A stretch of DNA of 64,000 bases from Toxoplasma gondii ME49 (Eukaryota > Apicomplexa > Conoidasida > Eucoccidiorida > Sarcocystidae). This document shows positions 24,722-37,189 of the stretch, one piece after another; the stretch's first letter is position 1; every line of letters begins with the position of its first letter. The notes under the pieces were generated by a model. That model ran no database searches, was not told the origin of the DNA, and saw nothing but the letters and a program-made list of their open reading frames with translations. The stretch covers positions 2,066,583-2,130,582 of the forward strand of contig NC_031469.1 in the NCBI RefSeq assembly GCF_000006565.2, written 5' to 3'. The translations under genes and the position numbers were made by a program.

Positions 24722-26957
24722 TTTCTGGCCCAGACACGGGGAGAGAAGCGCAGTTATCCAGAGCAGATTTTCGAGGAGAAGCGTAGGCGAGAGAAAGACG
24801 AACGGAGTAACGACTGTGCAGGCACTCAATCGCGGTTCCTCACATGAAAAATGCAACGAACCGTCGCTTATACGCGAGTGCAAGACACGGCCAATCACAC
24901 AAGCGGAGTGCCGTGACGCAACCGCCACAAGACAACTCGATGAGTGCTGTCGGACACTTTTGAGAATTGCCGTCCTTTCTCGAAAGACTATGGTAAATTA
25001 ACCAGGTCAAAAGGGGCTTTTCCAGCCCAGTGCAAAAGAAAACTTTAAAATGGCCACAAATGTCGCCTGCTTAGTTGCCGGCTACTCCCAGTTACACTTC
25101 TAGTGCGTATGTCGGTGCCTCTGTCTTCAAACGGGGGGTGTTTTGAGGTGCCGGTTGCGAATGTCCTCCATCTGTAGAGAGGCCGGTTTTTTTGCAAAAT
25201 TGAAGGCGCTACTGGCGTTTGATGAGAAAAAACACGCAGACGCAAGGCTGGATTCAACCACTTCCCCAGTAGAATACTGTCAACATAACAGCCATGCAGC
25301 TCTCTCCCCGGCTTGCAAGGCAGCACGGTCCAATGTGCTCGTGCAGGCGTGGCCGACACACCTGGGATACCCCGCGCGAACATGTACTTGATCTGGCTAT
25401 GATCTTGATGTTCTTACTGCCAGCTTAATGCGCAGGGTATGGTCTTTTCAGTGTACCGGTCTATATTGGGGGTTCGGAAGTCGTTTTCCCAAAAACCAAC
25501 GAAATCTCTTTCGTAGTACCTTCAAGTTCTGTGTTAGTAACTAAAATCTGTCCGGACACCGGTAGTCGCCTGGGCTCGACTCGACCAGAAATATGCGGCT
25601 TGTTCCTTTTCCCTATGAAAACCTCTACTGCGCAAGTCTACCTCAGAGGCGTCAGTCGTGGAACACACGCCACATACAGCACCCGTACCTCGACTGAACA
25701 AGCTCACCTCTGGGCCTTTGCGATGACCGGCAGCTGGTTGCTACCAACTGGGGCCGTTACGGCTTTCCCATCAGTCGAGTATCTTAGCTCCATTACAGGC
25801 TTGATAGCAATCGACTATTCTAACTCGTGCTTGTCATCCGCTTCTTAATCCACGGCATCTCTTTCAACTAGTGTGTATGGTGCTTCTCGAGGAACTGACG
25901 AAAAGCTCGACCCGCTAAGAGTCGCACACTGAAGCTGGTGCTTCAGTTAACGGTGTCAAGTCTCTTAAGAGCGAGTCAATGACTAATCAACAGTTCCCGC
26001 TGCAGCACCCGTTCTCTCTTACGAAAAGTTTACGCCTATTCCGTCGTCATTTATTGTAACGGTAGCTCTGCGCTGCAGCATTAGTGCGGCCCTGTGTGCC
26101 AGGTGCAGTTGAGCAAAGGTTTGAAGACGCCTCGTACAATACGATTTCTTGATAAGCAAGAAGCTGATCCGTGTCAATTGCAAAGTTTGACCCGCTGGAT
26201 TGGGACTTTTTGTTCGTCGGGGACTGACCCGAACTCGACTTACATCACCACCTCAAGAGATTGAGTGTTCGTCTACAGCTGTTCAAAGTTACCGCGAACA
26301 CGATGCGTAGTCGCAGGCCCCGCTTCTTCAATTAGAATACAAATGCCCGAGGCCACACATTTTAAGGCCCGTTTCGCAGGAAACACGAACACTGCACTGA
26401 ACAACTGCGCCAAATCTATACATTCGAGGAAAGTGCACTGTCGCTCCTCACGGACTAGTAGTAACGACAGCGCACACCCCTTTCAACCAACGACGGCACC
26501 CTTCTTCAAACACGCCGAGAGTGAACTGTGACAGCGGTTTTCGGGAACGGCGAGGGACAACACACGTCTCTGACAAAAGGGTACGGACATGGACGGCGGA
26601 AATTTACAATCGTTTCGACGTTCTCCGCGAACGCCGTGGTATTATACAAGCGAGTCTCTTGCACGAATGGAAAAAAAGACGGCGGTAAGACGGGACATGC
26701 CTCTGCTCGGAGGCTATCACGAATGGTCCACTCTGAAACCTCACGGAGGCACCCGGGGTCCAGGACACCGCTCTGTCCGAGTCACCTCCTGGAGTCGACA
26801 CGGAGTCCTGCCAGGAAGTGACTGCGCTTTATTCCCATCTGACATCAAACGGAAATTCTGTGCAACGCTGGCCCGCACCATACGACACGAATGTGCGAAA
26901 CACACTTAGCTCATCGAATGGACGGAACCCATGTACAGCGCGAGTCGGACCCTTCGT
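24722..26957. other. Intergenic region
   Basis: This is the promoter side of the minus-strand gene starting at 24721 and the 3' side of the small secreted-protein gene. Reading frames here are short, lack splice support and show no protein-like pattern. I see no RNA gene or repeat. Confidence 0.5.
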
Positions 26958-27960
26958 CTAGTTCTTTCGCGCAAGGGGTTTCTTTTGCTTGGCGCGAAGG
27001 AGCCGAAGGGCATTCGCGCGAGCCGAACTGGAGGAGAGCTGCATGATCTGAAGGTGAGCGGCATCGGTCCAGCTCTTGACCAGTGTGAGGTTGGAGTCGA
27101 AAAGCAAATCCGCCATCTTTTGGCCCTTGGGGCTGCCGCGGAAAGCATCTTGAAGCTTTTCGGTGAAAAGCTGCAGCAGCCCCTTCCAGACACCTGTGGT
27201 AAGGGCATCAACGGGATCTTCCGGAGACTCAGCGAAGAACTTGCGCATGTAGGCTTCGTAAAGTTTTCGCAGCTCTTTGAAGGATGATTGATTCGCACCC
27301 TTCTCACCGAACAGGTAGAACTCCAGCTCCGACATGACAACATCGGCGACACCGTCGGCCAGGCGGTAGTACATTATACCCTTGACCTGAAAATAAGGAA
27401 CGCATTCCAGACACACTCTTTTGCATGGCTAAGCGCATACCAAAATCAACGTTCTTTTGTCGGGAACCACAAGTACACCGGCCAGCATCGATCAAACATC
27501 GGGTGACAACATTCAGTACTTTTGGTACCACGGATAAACCGAACCATCACACGGTTGCGGATGTCCACATATAAACTCGGGACAAGATATTGCGAACTAC
27601 GTCCTCTTTTTCGAACCGTCTTCTCCCGTTCCCCCTCCCCCACCCTGCCACAAAATGGAAGGCGAATGATCATAAAACGCGCGTTGTTCGTTCTTTTGGT
27701 CGACCCGCGAAAGTCGTCCTCCGACTTACCTTGTACATGATCTTTCCTAACACGCCACCGAGGCCTTGCTTGACAATGAGGGGGTAAAGGTCATTCAGGA
27801 CAAGGTCAACAGGGGTTCCGCCGATATGTTCACCGACACCCTTCTTCACATTGTCTATGAAGGCGTCGTCGGCGGACACGAACGAGGAACCAGCAAGAAC
27901 CGTGAAGAGCACGAAGAGAAATCGGCGGCTGACGCCGCTGCTTCCCGCACGCGCTGCCAT
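26958..27960 (-). CDS. Small secreted protein of unknown function
   Basis: Two exons, 27960-27730 and 27386-26958, join at phase 0 (AAG/GTAAGT...TTTTCAG/GTC) to give 219 residues. The start lies in ACCATGG. Residues 13-30 (RFLFVLFTVLAGSSFVSA) form a clear signal peptide, with likely cleavage before DDAF. The mature part of about 190 residues is predicted mostly helical, has no Cys and no further membrane segment, and carries amphipathic runs such as LRKLYEAYMRKFFAES and LTTGVWKGLLQLFTEKL. It ends in a basic tail (KQKKPLARKN). Small helical secreted proteins like this are common among coccidian dense-granule and vacuolar cargo. That is only an analogy: I recognise no named family and see no TEXEL-type RRL site. 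The gene model is strong; function is unknown. Confidence 0.8.
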
Positions 27961-29581
27961 GGTGGATTTGGTGTATCTAGAGAAGTGAAGGCGATGAGGA
28001 AACTTGATCCCAAGAGCTTCTCGAGAGACCGCTGAGAGCACTTCTCCGAAGACCAGAGGAGACTGAAATACTCGACACCGAGGGGATCAGTCTGCGCGCG
28101 TCGGACGGTGCGCAGATGCCGAAGTAATAAAAGAACAGCTGTCTCTGTGGACAAGGAAACTCACGAAACGAGCTGTCCCACACGAGAAACGGGAGGCACC
28201 GGATAAGAGAAACAATTTTGTCGCTTCCGACGTCTTGTTCCGGCCTATGCAGCATAGCCCACACCTGCCTCCGAGATACAGCGCACGCCAGGCACCGACT
28301 CAAACAAACGGATTCTGGAAAACGTGCACGATAGAAAAAAGGAACGCAAATTCGTCGGAAAATGAGAAAGCACCAAACAAATGATTTGCCATCATGTGCC
28401 CAGCCTCGATGGGGTTGCCCGCCACAGGATGAGGGGACTACGACGCTGGTGCTACGAGAGTCGCAGGAACCGCTGCCGCCGTTTCTGCTTCTGCTTCTCA
28501 ACCCGTCCGTAGCCATGCCGCCGCGCGTGCAGCAAACACCAGAACCACGAGAGACAGTGGGGAAAAAGCTCACCTTGCAACAGGCGCAGACCCCCCCCCC
28601 CCGCTCACAGCCCACAGAAGGTTTACACCCGGTTAACCACCTGTCGCCCGAATGGGGTGGGAGACACGTAGTAAATGCGCCGGGACGGTTCCGACCAAAT
28701 CGTCCTCGTCCTACAGCCGAAGAGGGCTACAGTTGAGCCTCTCGTCTGAAGACTAGAATTGGTATTGGGCGCCACAGTTTGTTCTGCTGAAAAATACCAC
28801 CCTTTCCCGGCACAACAGTGGGAAGGGCAGGCACCACTATCGTTGAACACCAGCTTAGCCACGCGTAGGCAGCTGTAGGCTGCGTCTGCTTCCGCGGTTC
28901 ACGCTCAGAGTTATACCCTAGATGTAAAGCTACAACCTGATTTAGCAAGTTTCGAGGATTCCTCTCCCGTTTATGTGTTACTCAGAAATTGGGAACTCGC
29001 TGGGAGTCCTATGCAAGTCGCCCATAATGTGGCGTTAGTCGTATACGGCGAGGCAAGCGCCACAAGGCCGAGACCTTAAAAAAGATGTACTTCAGCAACA
29101 GAACACGAAGGCGGTGCAGACTGAGACTTTGCTGCTTGGAGAAGCCGTGCCTTGTCTTTCCGAGCTCTTCACAATCCTCTTTGGAACGTCACGCCTGAGC
29201 AGTCTCTCGTATCGTAGGGAGCAGCTGCAACAGCGGGCGCCACCCGTGTGCCATGCATTAAACGGCTTAAACGGCAGTGATGGAGGGCAGCGATCAAATT
29301 TTCCGCTGCATGCGCGCGAATGAGGCTCCTTTCACAAGTGCCTACGGATTGTGTCCAAGCAGATAGAGACAAGGGTGGATGCCAGGATTTCAGTGTGTCT
29401 TCCAATTGAGGTTCTGAACATATCACTGTAGTTCCGTGGACGAAAAACCGAGGGGGTAACGAGGCTTACGTGAGCGAGTTTATTGCTATACACATGTCAG
29501 CGTCGCCGGCGGGCGCGCGACCCCTGGTTCCGTAGTCGACTGAAGTATCTGTTGCACTTTGAAAATCACGGCGATACAAGC
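27961..29581. other. Divergent intergenic region
   Basis: Located between the starts of the minus-strand secreted gene and the plus-strand 1,547-residue gene, this should contain both promoters. It includes a run of twelve C at 28591-28602. No coding exon or RNA gene was seen. Confidence 0.6.
28591..28602. repeat. Poly-C run (12 bases)
   Basis: Twelve consecutive C in the shared upstream region of two divergent genes. Such runs are prone to length error in assemblies. Confidence 0.8.
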
Positions 29582-32500
29582 ATGCGTGGGGTTCGACCTA
29601 GCTGTTTCACAGACTGTCTGCACAAACCATGCTTCTGCTTGGCGACCAATGGAGGCGCCCCCGGCCTCCGCGTGTCTCATGCGCCGGGCGGGCTCCATCA
29701 ACAAGCGCCGTTTCGAGGGGCAAATCTCGATGGTTTTGGCGGTAAACAGCAGACAGCATCGCGGTCTGTTTGCTCACGATGTGGCGCCCCTTTCGATCGC
29801 CCGTACCTGACACAACGGGACTCTCCGTGTCTACCGAGGAACACCCGCACACGGCCCAACGTAGCGCGTTCGCAAGGTGTCGAGGACTGCGTTTCCTCGC
29901 GAGTGGGCTTTCACGGAAACGCGGATTTACCTCCATCCATGACAACCTGCGGCTTCGCACACTTCCCTTCGGGAATAATCTCTTTCCCCACGTCTTCTGC
30001 GGCCTCGATTCGACAGTCTAACGAACTGTCGAAGTGCTCCTTCACGGATCCTGACTCTGTCTGTATCCCCGCCCAGCACCACGGGTCTCCAACCCACTGG
30101 GACGGCCCTCACCGCTTTCTTTTCCGCCGTCGCCTCACCACACTTGCCTCCACGTTGTCGCTGTCTCGTTCTGCCAGGAAAGTGCCCGTTTGTGGAACTT
30201 CCCAGCTCTCCCCTCGAGAGTTTCGGCGCCAGTCGCTGAAGCTGCAAAGACAAGGCGAGTTGTTTGGGTATTTCGCCGGGCTCCCGTATGTCTCTTGGCG
30301 TTCGCTCCTGCGCGTGCTTCACCTTCTCGTGACGAAACCTTTTTTCAGAGGCCAGGACCTTCTCGCCCTTCCCGTCGTGTGCAAGCGTCTGGGCGTCTCA
30401 GACTTTCGGGTTGTTGACCGCCTTCTTGCTGGGGCAGTTGTGCGTCCGTCGATGAATTTCGCTTCGCCCTTCAGCGACTCTTCAGATGGACAGGTGACAG
30501 AGGAAGACCGCAGCTGTCTCCGGACCGGAGATACTTCCACAAAACCCGACCCGGCGTATCGCGCGCATGCACCCACGGCGGCGCGAGTTGCACTGAAAAA
30601 ACGGCCGCCTTTTTCTCTCTTTGTCGCTTCCTTGGACGACTGGCCAGTGCAACACCACCCACACCATATGCATGCAGTTCAGAGACTACTTGCCGCGATT
30701 TGCGCGAACCTGCACAACTACACGACTCCAGACTTGCTGCTTCTTTTTGATGGTCTGACGGCTCTTGGAACACCCCAGGGAGGCGACGGCTCTGAGGTGG
30801 CTCTCCCCAAGTTGAAGCGAGGCCTTGGACAGATGCCAGTTGAAGCCCTTGAGGAATTTGAAGTCACCCTCGGCCTCTTGCTGTTGCAGATTCGCGCTCG
30901 ACTGAGAGAAGGCGAAAGCGCTGGGGGTACAGGGAAGGACGGAGAGAGTTTTTTTTCCTCTAGAAACGTCCTCAAGGCGTACGAGATTGTCAGCCGAGTG
31001 GCAGGGGTCCCGCCAGAATGCTGGACTTCTCCGTTTTTCGCTGGTGCTCGTGTGCGGGCGAATGCCGGTGCAGGTGGTGTGCTTCCGTCGTCAGCAGAGC
31101 CGACGGAGGGTCAGCTGACTGTACAGAAGCATGCGCTTGCAAAGTTCCTTAACACTTCCCCGGCGGCCAGAGTTGGAGGGGCAGGGGAAACAAACGACGA
31201 CTTTACATGTTCCCCCGCACACGCCGTAGAAGACCTGCTCTGCCTCTTGGGATCAAGAATCCTAGCTGATGATGTCGCTAACGAAGCGCTTCTAGCGAAC
31301 GTCGCATGCTCCGTTTCCACTGTTGCACTGGATACCATTTCTCTTGTGCAGGCTTCTTCAATTGTTGCGGGTTCTCACTCTCGCCGATCCCCCGCCTACT
31401 TGGCGCTTGCATACATGCGCCTCGCCGAGCGGCAACCACCGCGTCCCACAGCGGCAGCGATGGCCCAGGAGATTTTAAAGCGCGTTGCATCCATGAAACT
31501 TCCAGTTGAGAAGGACGGCAAAACCCACTGGTACACTGTCAGAGAGTTGCTACCTTCGTCCGGGATCCCGACAGAAGCTAGACACGCGCTTATCACAGCG
31601 TTGAGTTTGGCTCCTCCGTCCGTCCTTCCGGCTTTTGCAGGGGCTGTGTGGCGCGAGTTGGAGGCGGGCTTCAAGGGAGAAAGACAGTCTGGTGTGGCAG
31701 CGTCCAATGACCACAGAACTGGATCCTTCAGAGAGTTGTCTTCGCCCCCCTCGGATGGACCATCAGCGTTGTCGGAGGCAACTTTGGTGGCGGCGCTGCC
31801 ACTGTTCAGTCGTTGCGCGATCTTGGCTGTGACCATCCCTCGTGAATGCCGGGATACGAGAGAGGAACTGGAATGCACCACTGGTTTCAGTTCACAGGGG
31901 CGGGCGAGAGGGCGAGAGTGGCATTCAGTGGACAACGTTTCTTCACCGCATTCGGACGCAAAGGGCGTGATGTGTACGCGGGCGCCAAACGGATTGCTGT
32001 GGCTCCGCCGACTGTCTAGCGTGGTTGAATTGGCACTGAAGAGACAGATGGAACGAATGCAGAGGGATTGTTCTTCGACGCGGGACAGTTCGTCTCCCGG
32101 AGAGCCGCAGACCTTGCCAACAGGTCGTGTGTGTGGCGCAGGCTGGAGGGAAGACCCAGTTCCAGGTCTTGAGAGTGCCGTGGAAGTATTTTGTGCCGCC
32201 GATGTCGGCGCCCGTTTGACGAAAAGTCTCAAGAGCAGCTTGTTCTGGAGCCGAAGGTCCTGGAAGCGGTCGTCGCTCAGCGGTCAGAGAAGGCAAGGGA
32301 AGGCTTTACGCTGGCCAGCGGCATGGCTGTCTGCAACGAGTCTTGAGAGGGGAGTGGTAAAGAAGCGTCTTCTGGACAGTTTCCAGTGGAAGCGAGAAAC
32401 TGTGTTTCGCATTCTCACCTCGGTTCACCGTCGATTCGTGCTCTCCCGTCGCCTTGCTGAGCTGCAGCTGCGGCAGGCTACCTTCGAGGCGGGACCGCTT

Positions 32501-34225
32501 CTTTCTGACGCATCCCTTGCGCGCCTAACTGCGCTGACGAGCCCCACGCGTTCCAGTGAAGGAGAAATTGTGAGTTGTAGCAGTGGACAGCCACACACAT
32601 CGGACCCGGGTGTCTCTGTCGGCGAGCGCAGGCGCAACAAGCGCTCCCAGCTCTTCCGCAGTGAACGACAGTCGATTCATGACTGGCTTGTTCCCCATGT
32701 GATTCGTGTTTGTCCCTTGCACATGTCCGCGCTCTACTTCCAGCTGCTGGTCAACGAGCTCGCGACGAGTTGTTGGCGCAGAGCGTGTGGGAGCGTGGAT
32801 GCGAGAGGCTACGGGGGGAAGGCCGCTTCTGTCCGCAGTGAGTCACGCTGTGTAAAGGAGTCGCGGGAGGCAGATTCGTCAGGGAGCGACGGCGCTCGTG
32901 CGACCTGGCAGGGTGCACAAAGCGTGGACAGCGATAGCGCAAAAAGGTCGGCGCTGTCAAGAACGAATGCCCCTGTAGGGGACAGACTGCTCCTGCATGC
33001 GTTGCGTATAGCAGACCACGTACGACAACGACTCGATGGGATCCGGCGTCAGCTGGCGAGGCAGTGTCGTCTTTCTGCAGCGCAGCAAGAAAGGGTCCTC
33101 ATCTCACTGCCTCAGTTTCAGCAATACAATAAAGAGCTGGTGCTTCGCGACAGACACTTAGACTTCAGTCCCTTTGGGAAACTCTTCAATTTGCGAGAGC
33201 CGGCGTGCGGGGTTCGAACGAGCCGCGATGTCCTTGCGTTGGTCAAAGTGACAAACCAACACGTCAGCCGCGCTATGGCGTCTGTTGCCACCCTCCAGTC
33301 TTCCGTGCAGCTTTGGCTAAGCGAGCTCCAGGAAGTCGGGAGGACAGGACGGGGAGCGGGACGTGTGGGATCTGCCAACGACGGTGAAGAGGCCCATCTG
33401 AGCGGTGAGAAAGGCGCGCCTAGCAGGGGACGAAGTAGAGGTTCTCCAGAGATGGAGAGAGTGGATATTCGGAACGGACTGCGGAACTACTGCCGCGAAT
33501 TGCAAGAGGTGACGGAGGCTCTCGCCCGTAGCTCGCGCAGATGCCTGTACACGGCGATTGTTCAGATACCATTGCGACGAAAGACTTGGGTAGGGCCCTG
33601 CCAGGGAGAAGTGGAGTGGGCGACCCAACAAGCCCTTGCGATAATGGAAGCGGATGGGGCCAGGGATAGAAGCGGGGTTTCGAGGTTGCTGGAGGCCACT
33701 GAAAACGAGGAAGGAAGGTTGCCGAGCGCTGCGGGGACAGGTGCGGTCCAAACGCTTGCTTCGGAACTAGCTGCTGGGTCGGGGGTACGAGGCTGCAAGG
33801 AAAAGCCAAACGGCGTGGGAGCTGCAGACGGAAAATCCACCCTATCCAGAATGGCGGAGATGAACGCGATTATTCAGTGTATGCAACCGGAAAGAGGCAT
33901 CGTGGCGTGGGAACTGCGAAACCCCCCTCGTGTTGTGACAGCAAGGGGAAGAGGCCTCCGCGGACACCATCAGGGTCGTTGGCGCGAGGGAGTAGAGCAC
34001 CGGCTTGGGGAGAACGCACATGATAGGTCTGGCGGGATTCCCGGCATGTTTGCGCGTCTTCGTATTCTGAAGAAGTCAGATGCTGCAGAGTCCCGGAGAG
34101 AAAACAGCAATGAAGAACACGCTGGGCATACCTTGCAGAGCAGCGTGAACGGAGAGAGTGAGACAATTACAGCCACCGTGGCGGGAAAAAAGGAACGTTT
34201 TATGGTTCAGGTCGGTGCTACTTAG
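29582..34225 (+). CDS. Large single-exon protein, possibly mitochondrial
   Basis: A 1,547-codon uninterrupted frame. The open frame begins at TTG 29483, but the first ATG is at 29582 (A at -3). The N-terminus (MRGVRPSCFTDCLHKPCFCLA) has Arg, Cys and few acids, which would suit a mitochondrial presequence; it has no clear signal peptide. Residues about 225-290 and 345-460 are rich in helical Leu-heavy segments (SWRSLLRVLHLLVTKPF; AVQRLLAAICANLHNY; TTPDLLLLFDGLTALG), with a His cluster near residue 356. Further helical pairs follow (LANVACSVSTVALDTISL). This resembles the alpha-solenoid organisation of apicomplexan organellar RNA-binding proteins, but I see no RAP domain and cannot fix a repeat length. 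The middle and C-terminal parts are Arg/Ser/Gly-rich and probably disordered. There are no membrane segments. Intronless in a region where most genes are split, which is unusual for this length. Function unknown. Confidence 0.8.
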   Translation: MRGVRPSCFTDCLHKPCFCLATNGGAPGLRVSHAPGGLHQQAPFRGANLDGFGGKQQTASRSVCSRCGAPFDRPYLTQRDSPCLPRNTRTRPNVARSQGVEDCVSSRVGFHGNADLPPSMTTCGFAHFPSGIISFPTSSAASIRQSNELSKCSFTDPDSVCIPAQHHGSPTHWDGPHRFLFRRRLTTLASTLSLSRSARKVPVCGTSQLSPREFRRQSLKLQRQGELFGYFAGLPYVSWRSLLRVLHLLVTKPFFRGQDLLALPVVCKRLGVSDFRVVDRLLAGAVVRPSMNFASPFSDSSDGQVTEEDRSCLRTGDTSTKPDPAYRAHAPTAARVALKKRPPFSLFVASLDDWPVQHHPHHMHAVQRLLAAICANLHNYTTPDLLLLFDGLTALGTPQGGDGSEVALPKLKRGLGQMPVEALEEFEVTLGLLLLQIRARLREGESAGGTGKDGESFFSSRNVLKAYEIVSRVAGVPPECWTSPFFAGARVRANAGAGGVLPSSAEPTEGQLTVQKHALAKFLNTSPAARVGGAGETNDDFTCSPAHAVEDLLCLLGSRILADDVANEALLANVACSVSTVALDTISLVQASSIVAGSHSRRSPAYLALAYMRLAERQPPRPTAAAMAQEILKRVASMKLPVEKDGKTHWYTVRELLPSSGIPTEARHALITALSLAPPSVLPAFAGAVWRELEAGFKGERQSGVAASNDHRTGSFRELSSPPSDGPSALSEATLVAALPLFSRCAILAVTIPRECRDTREELECTTGFSSQGRARGREWHSVDNVSSPHSDAKGVMCTRAPNGLLWLRRLSSVVELALKRQMERMQRDCSSTRDSSSPGEPQTLPTGRVCGAGWREDPVPGLESAVEVFCAADVGARLTKSLKSSLFWSRRSWKRSSLSGQRRQGKALRWPAAWLSATSLERGVVKKRLLDSFQWKRETVFRILTSVHRRFVLSRRLAELQLRQATFEAGPLLSDASLARLTALTSPTRSSEGEIVSCSSGQPHTSDPGVSVGERRRNKRSQLFRSERQSIHDWLVPHVIRVCPLHMSALYFQLLVNELATSCWRRACGSVDARGYGGKAASVRSESRCVKESREADSSGSDGARATWQGAQSVDSDSAKRSALSRTNAPVGDRLLLHALRIADHVRQRLDGIRRQLARQCRLSAAQQERVLISLPQFQQYNKELVLRDRHLDFSPFGKLFNLREPACGVRTSRDVLALVKVTNQHVSRAMASVATLQSSVQLWLSELQEVGRTGRGAGRVGSANDGEEAHLSGEKGAPSRGRSRGSPEMERVDIRNGLRNYCRELQEVTEALARSSRRCLYTAIVQIPLRRKTWVGPCQGEVEWATQQALAIMEADGARDRSGVSRLLEATENEEGRLPSAAGTGAVQTLASELAAGSGVRGCKEKPNGVGAADGKSTLSRMAEMNAIIQCMQPERGIVAWELRNPPRVVTARGRGLRGHHQGRWREGVEHRLGENAHDRSGGIPGMFARLRILKKSDAAESRRENSNEEHAGHTLQSSVNGESETITATVAGKKERFMVQVGAT

Positions 34226-37189
34226 ACTGGTGTTCTTAGCCGTATAACCAGAGAGTTTCCAACACGGGAAGGATAGTGACTGCGTTCCAGCGACAGGCAT
34301 AGTGACTTCTGATCACTCAGTGTTCAGTTGCCGTCTCGTTTGGTGCTGGGAGAGTTTCTTTTCAAAGAAAGGATCGGGCCATAAAAGTGCGCAGCTGGTG
34401 AAATCCAACCAAGCGCTGAATAAAGGACCGTCAGGGGTGCCTGCAGATCAGACTGTCTTTTCCCCCATTGTCCTGTGCAACGGTCACATATGCTATAGAC
34501 ACCGAGTTTAGTCAACAAAAGGTTAAGTACTTTCGGTGGTGTGTTCCAAGGTTGCAAAACCCCGACGGAACCCCCGACACTACACCCAGTTGATTCTCCA
34601 TAATTTCTGTGATGCGCACTCTGCGGCTGGTGAACCAGGAATACGAATGCATCGGTCATTGTGCGCATGTCAAGAGACTGAGCGATGACTAGAGGCAGTC
34701 TCGTGAGGGACTCATTCGGTGCTGAACTCCCGCTGCACAGCCGGAGGAATGAAACTGTCTCCTATCACCGTTAATCTACAGTAGTACGCAGGAACAGCGA
34801 TACCCATGATTTGGAGCTAAGCAAAAACGAAATCCTTGTAGGGGTTCGAAATGACACTTCCCTGTCGCAGCCCATCCACTCTCACGATTTCAATTCATCG
34901 CAGCGGATCACCCGGAAAGGTTTGCGTGCATTGCTCTATATTGTCGGTGAACATATCTCGCTCCGACATAGGTTACGGAAATAACTCGGATTGTGTACGA
35001 AGCGCTAACTGTATGGTTGGAACGCTAGGCGGCCGTAGATTGATACCGTACCACATCGTGTATCCACTTTCCTGTAACTGCCCCCACACCTGATTGCAGG
35101 GCCTCTATTCACCGTGTTAGGATGACTTCTGTCAAACATCTAGTCACATCTATCTCTCACGGGGATGCGCAGCACACACGCGCTGAGTGCCGGGATTCAC
35201 GGAGCGATGCACACTTCGGTGTAACATTTGTCGGCGTTTTGACCCATACCGGCAATGCAGAAAGCGATGGAGGAGAAACATTCACAGGGGGACAGACTGT
35301 CAATTGGCAAATGTCCTGCGGGGCTGCAGCGCTGGGCTAATTCTCTGGTACACCTTGTACCTACAGCTGTAGGGAACATGAGTAAGACCTGTGGTATTGT
35401 GGACGCATCGGAAACGCATCCTGCTGCTGTTCCCGCTTGACGCTCCCACATCTAGTGCTGCACGTGAGTGTTCCTCTGTGTTTAGCAAGGGGCTTACTCT
35501 GTGTTGGTTTGCTATGAGCATAGAACCAATCCGGTAGTAAGGTATAAGATGGTAGGTGGTACATCCTATGCCCTCCGTGGTTTGTTCTTCTTATGTGAAC
35601 ATACTCTTTAAAGTGGACTCAGGGATAAACGTAGTGATTATCCTCTCACTCTTTACAACTGAAACTCTTCGGGTACTTCGTGTAAGCAAGCGGCGCAGCG
35701 AGCAGCAGGGAAAACGATTGGTTCTTCGTGGCTTCTGATCTACTGCTCTGTCGAAGCCTCTTAAGAAGGATCCTTGTGAAGACACCAAGTCTACACAAAC
35801 GTTTCCTCCTGAGTCCACTCGTACGTCGAAACATTTTTTCGGCTTTGTTGACCACACAGTCTCCGAGAAACCCCACAGACTTGAGTCTGCAGACTGCAGC
35901 CCATCACGGCGGTGACGAATTTGTTTCGTCGTGGAAGTAGCACATAACTGGAAGGAGTATGTGTTTACAGAAAAGCAAATGCTCAACTGAAGTTCTGGAA
36001 TGGGTCCCGTGCCTGTGATAGCAGATGGGGATGGGGCTCCATCGCTCACACAACGGGACTTGCGCGCTGGACGTCTCAGCCCCGACACAGTTAGACACTG
36101 AACGCTGCCAACGGCGTTCAATAAATTTCATGTCCCGATGAGATGATGTACGAATACGCTTTCGCAGAAGGCGGTGATCAGTACCTTCTCCGACTTTTTT
36201 GTCTCAATAGGAGCATAGTTCTGCCGTTTGGTTGTTTTTGTAGACTCAAGTATCGTCGGTAGTAACGCGGTTGAAGCCACCCGGTAGCCGGGCGCTTGTC
36301 AACCCGATAGTTTTTGTGACCAGTACCGGCACTTAGCGGGTTTGCGTCGCGGAAACCTGACACACTTTGGAAATCGCGAAAATGTGCAGTGGTTAGGAGA
36401 GTGAGATATCATTGTTACACACCAAGACACACTCACCTCAATAGTCGCTATTGGAAAACGGCTTCCACGACAGAAGTCGGGAGGTCCAGGGGGAAAATCG
36501 TGTGGCTGGGGGTACGGGTGGCGCCGGCGGTGCAGCGAGCTTTTGCTGGTACGCCTTGCCGGAACGGGAAAATTTCGTGACGGAACATGTGGCTTTGCAT
36601 ACTTGTGGAGTAATGACGGGGCGTTTTTGAGGTCCGCGAACCGAGCCAAAGTTGCAAGTGTCTCCCTACTTCCTCCCCTCCCTACTTTTGAGCTGGTAGC
36701 GGAATGCCGGTGGCTTTGTCATGCATCCGATTGTGAATCTCGCCGCATATTTGCGCCTCATTTGTGCCTTTCCATAGTTCGATACTCGAGTGTTGCGGGC
36801 CAGTCATACCAAGGGTGTCTTATCTAGCCCAGGGAATTGTCCGAATTTCCTCATCAGGCTATGCGGAGATGGCCGACGGCGAAAGCGCATACATGACAAA
36901 TTTTGTGAGCAGCTTCCGCAAATGGCGTTACTCGGAGCTCCACCTGATTTTTGAGTCTGTATAGTTTACAATGTGCGTGTCTGATTCGTTTGGTGAGATA
37001 AAGTTTCTCCGTAGAGACGGGCTGCTGGAGCCTTTTCCCAAGTTATCGATCCAGACTTCTGCTGCTAGTCGAAAATAATGGTGGAAACGTGAAACGCAGC
37101 TGCAGTTGAGAAACAGTCGTTCTCTCCAAGCTAGTCCTTAGGCTCGCCAGGAGAGTACCGTTCTATTACCTCTTCAGTTGTAACAAGCA
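34226..37189. other. Intergenic region
   Basis: About 3 kb between two plus-strand genes. Open frames are short and not bounded by convincing splice sites. No tRNA or other structured RNA, microsatellite or tandem repeat stood out. Confidence 0.5.

Noticed and set aside
31396..32232. Minus-strand 278-codon frame opposite the large plus-strand gene
   Set aside because: It is antisense to a strong 1,547-codon coding frame. Its protein is Ser/Arg-rich with no recognisable content, as expected of a shadow frame in GC-rich coding DNA.
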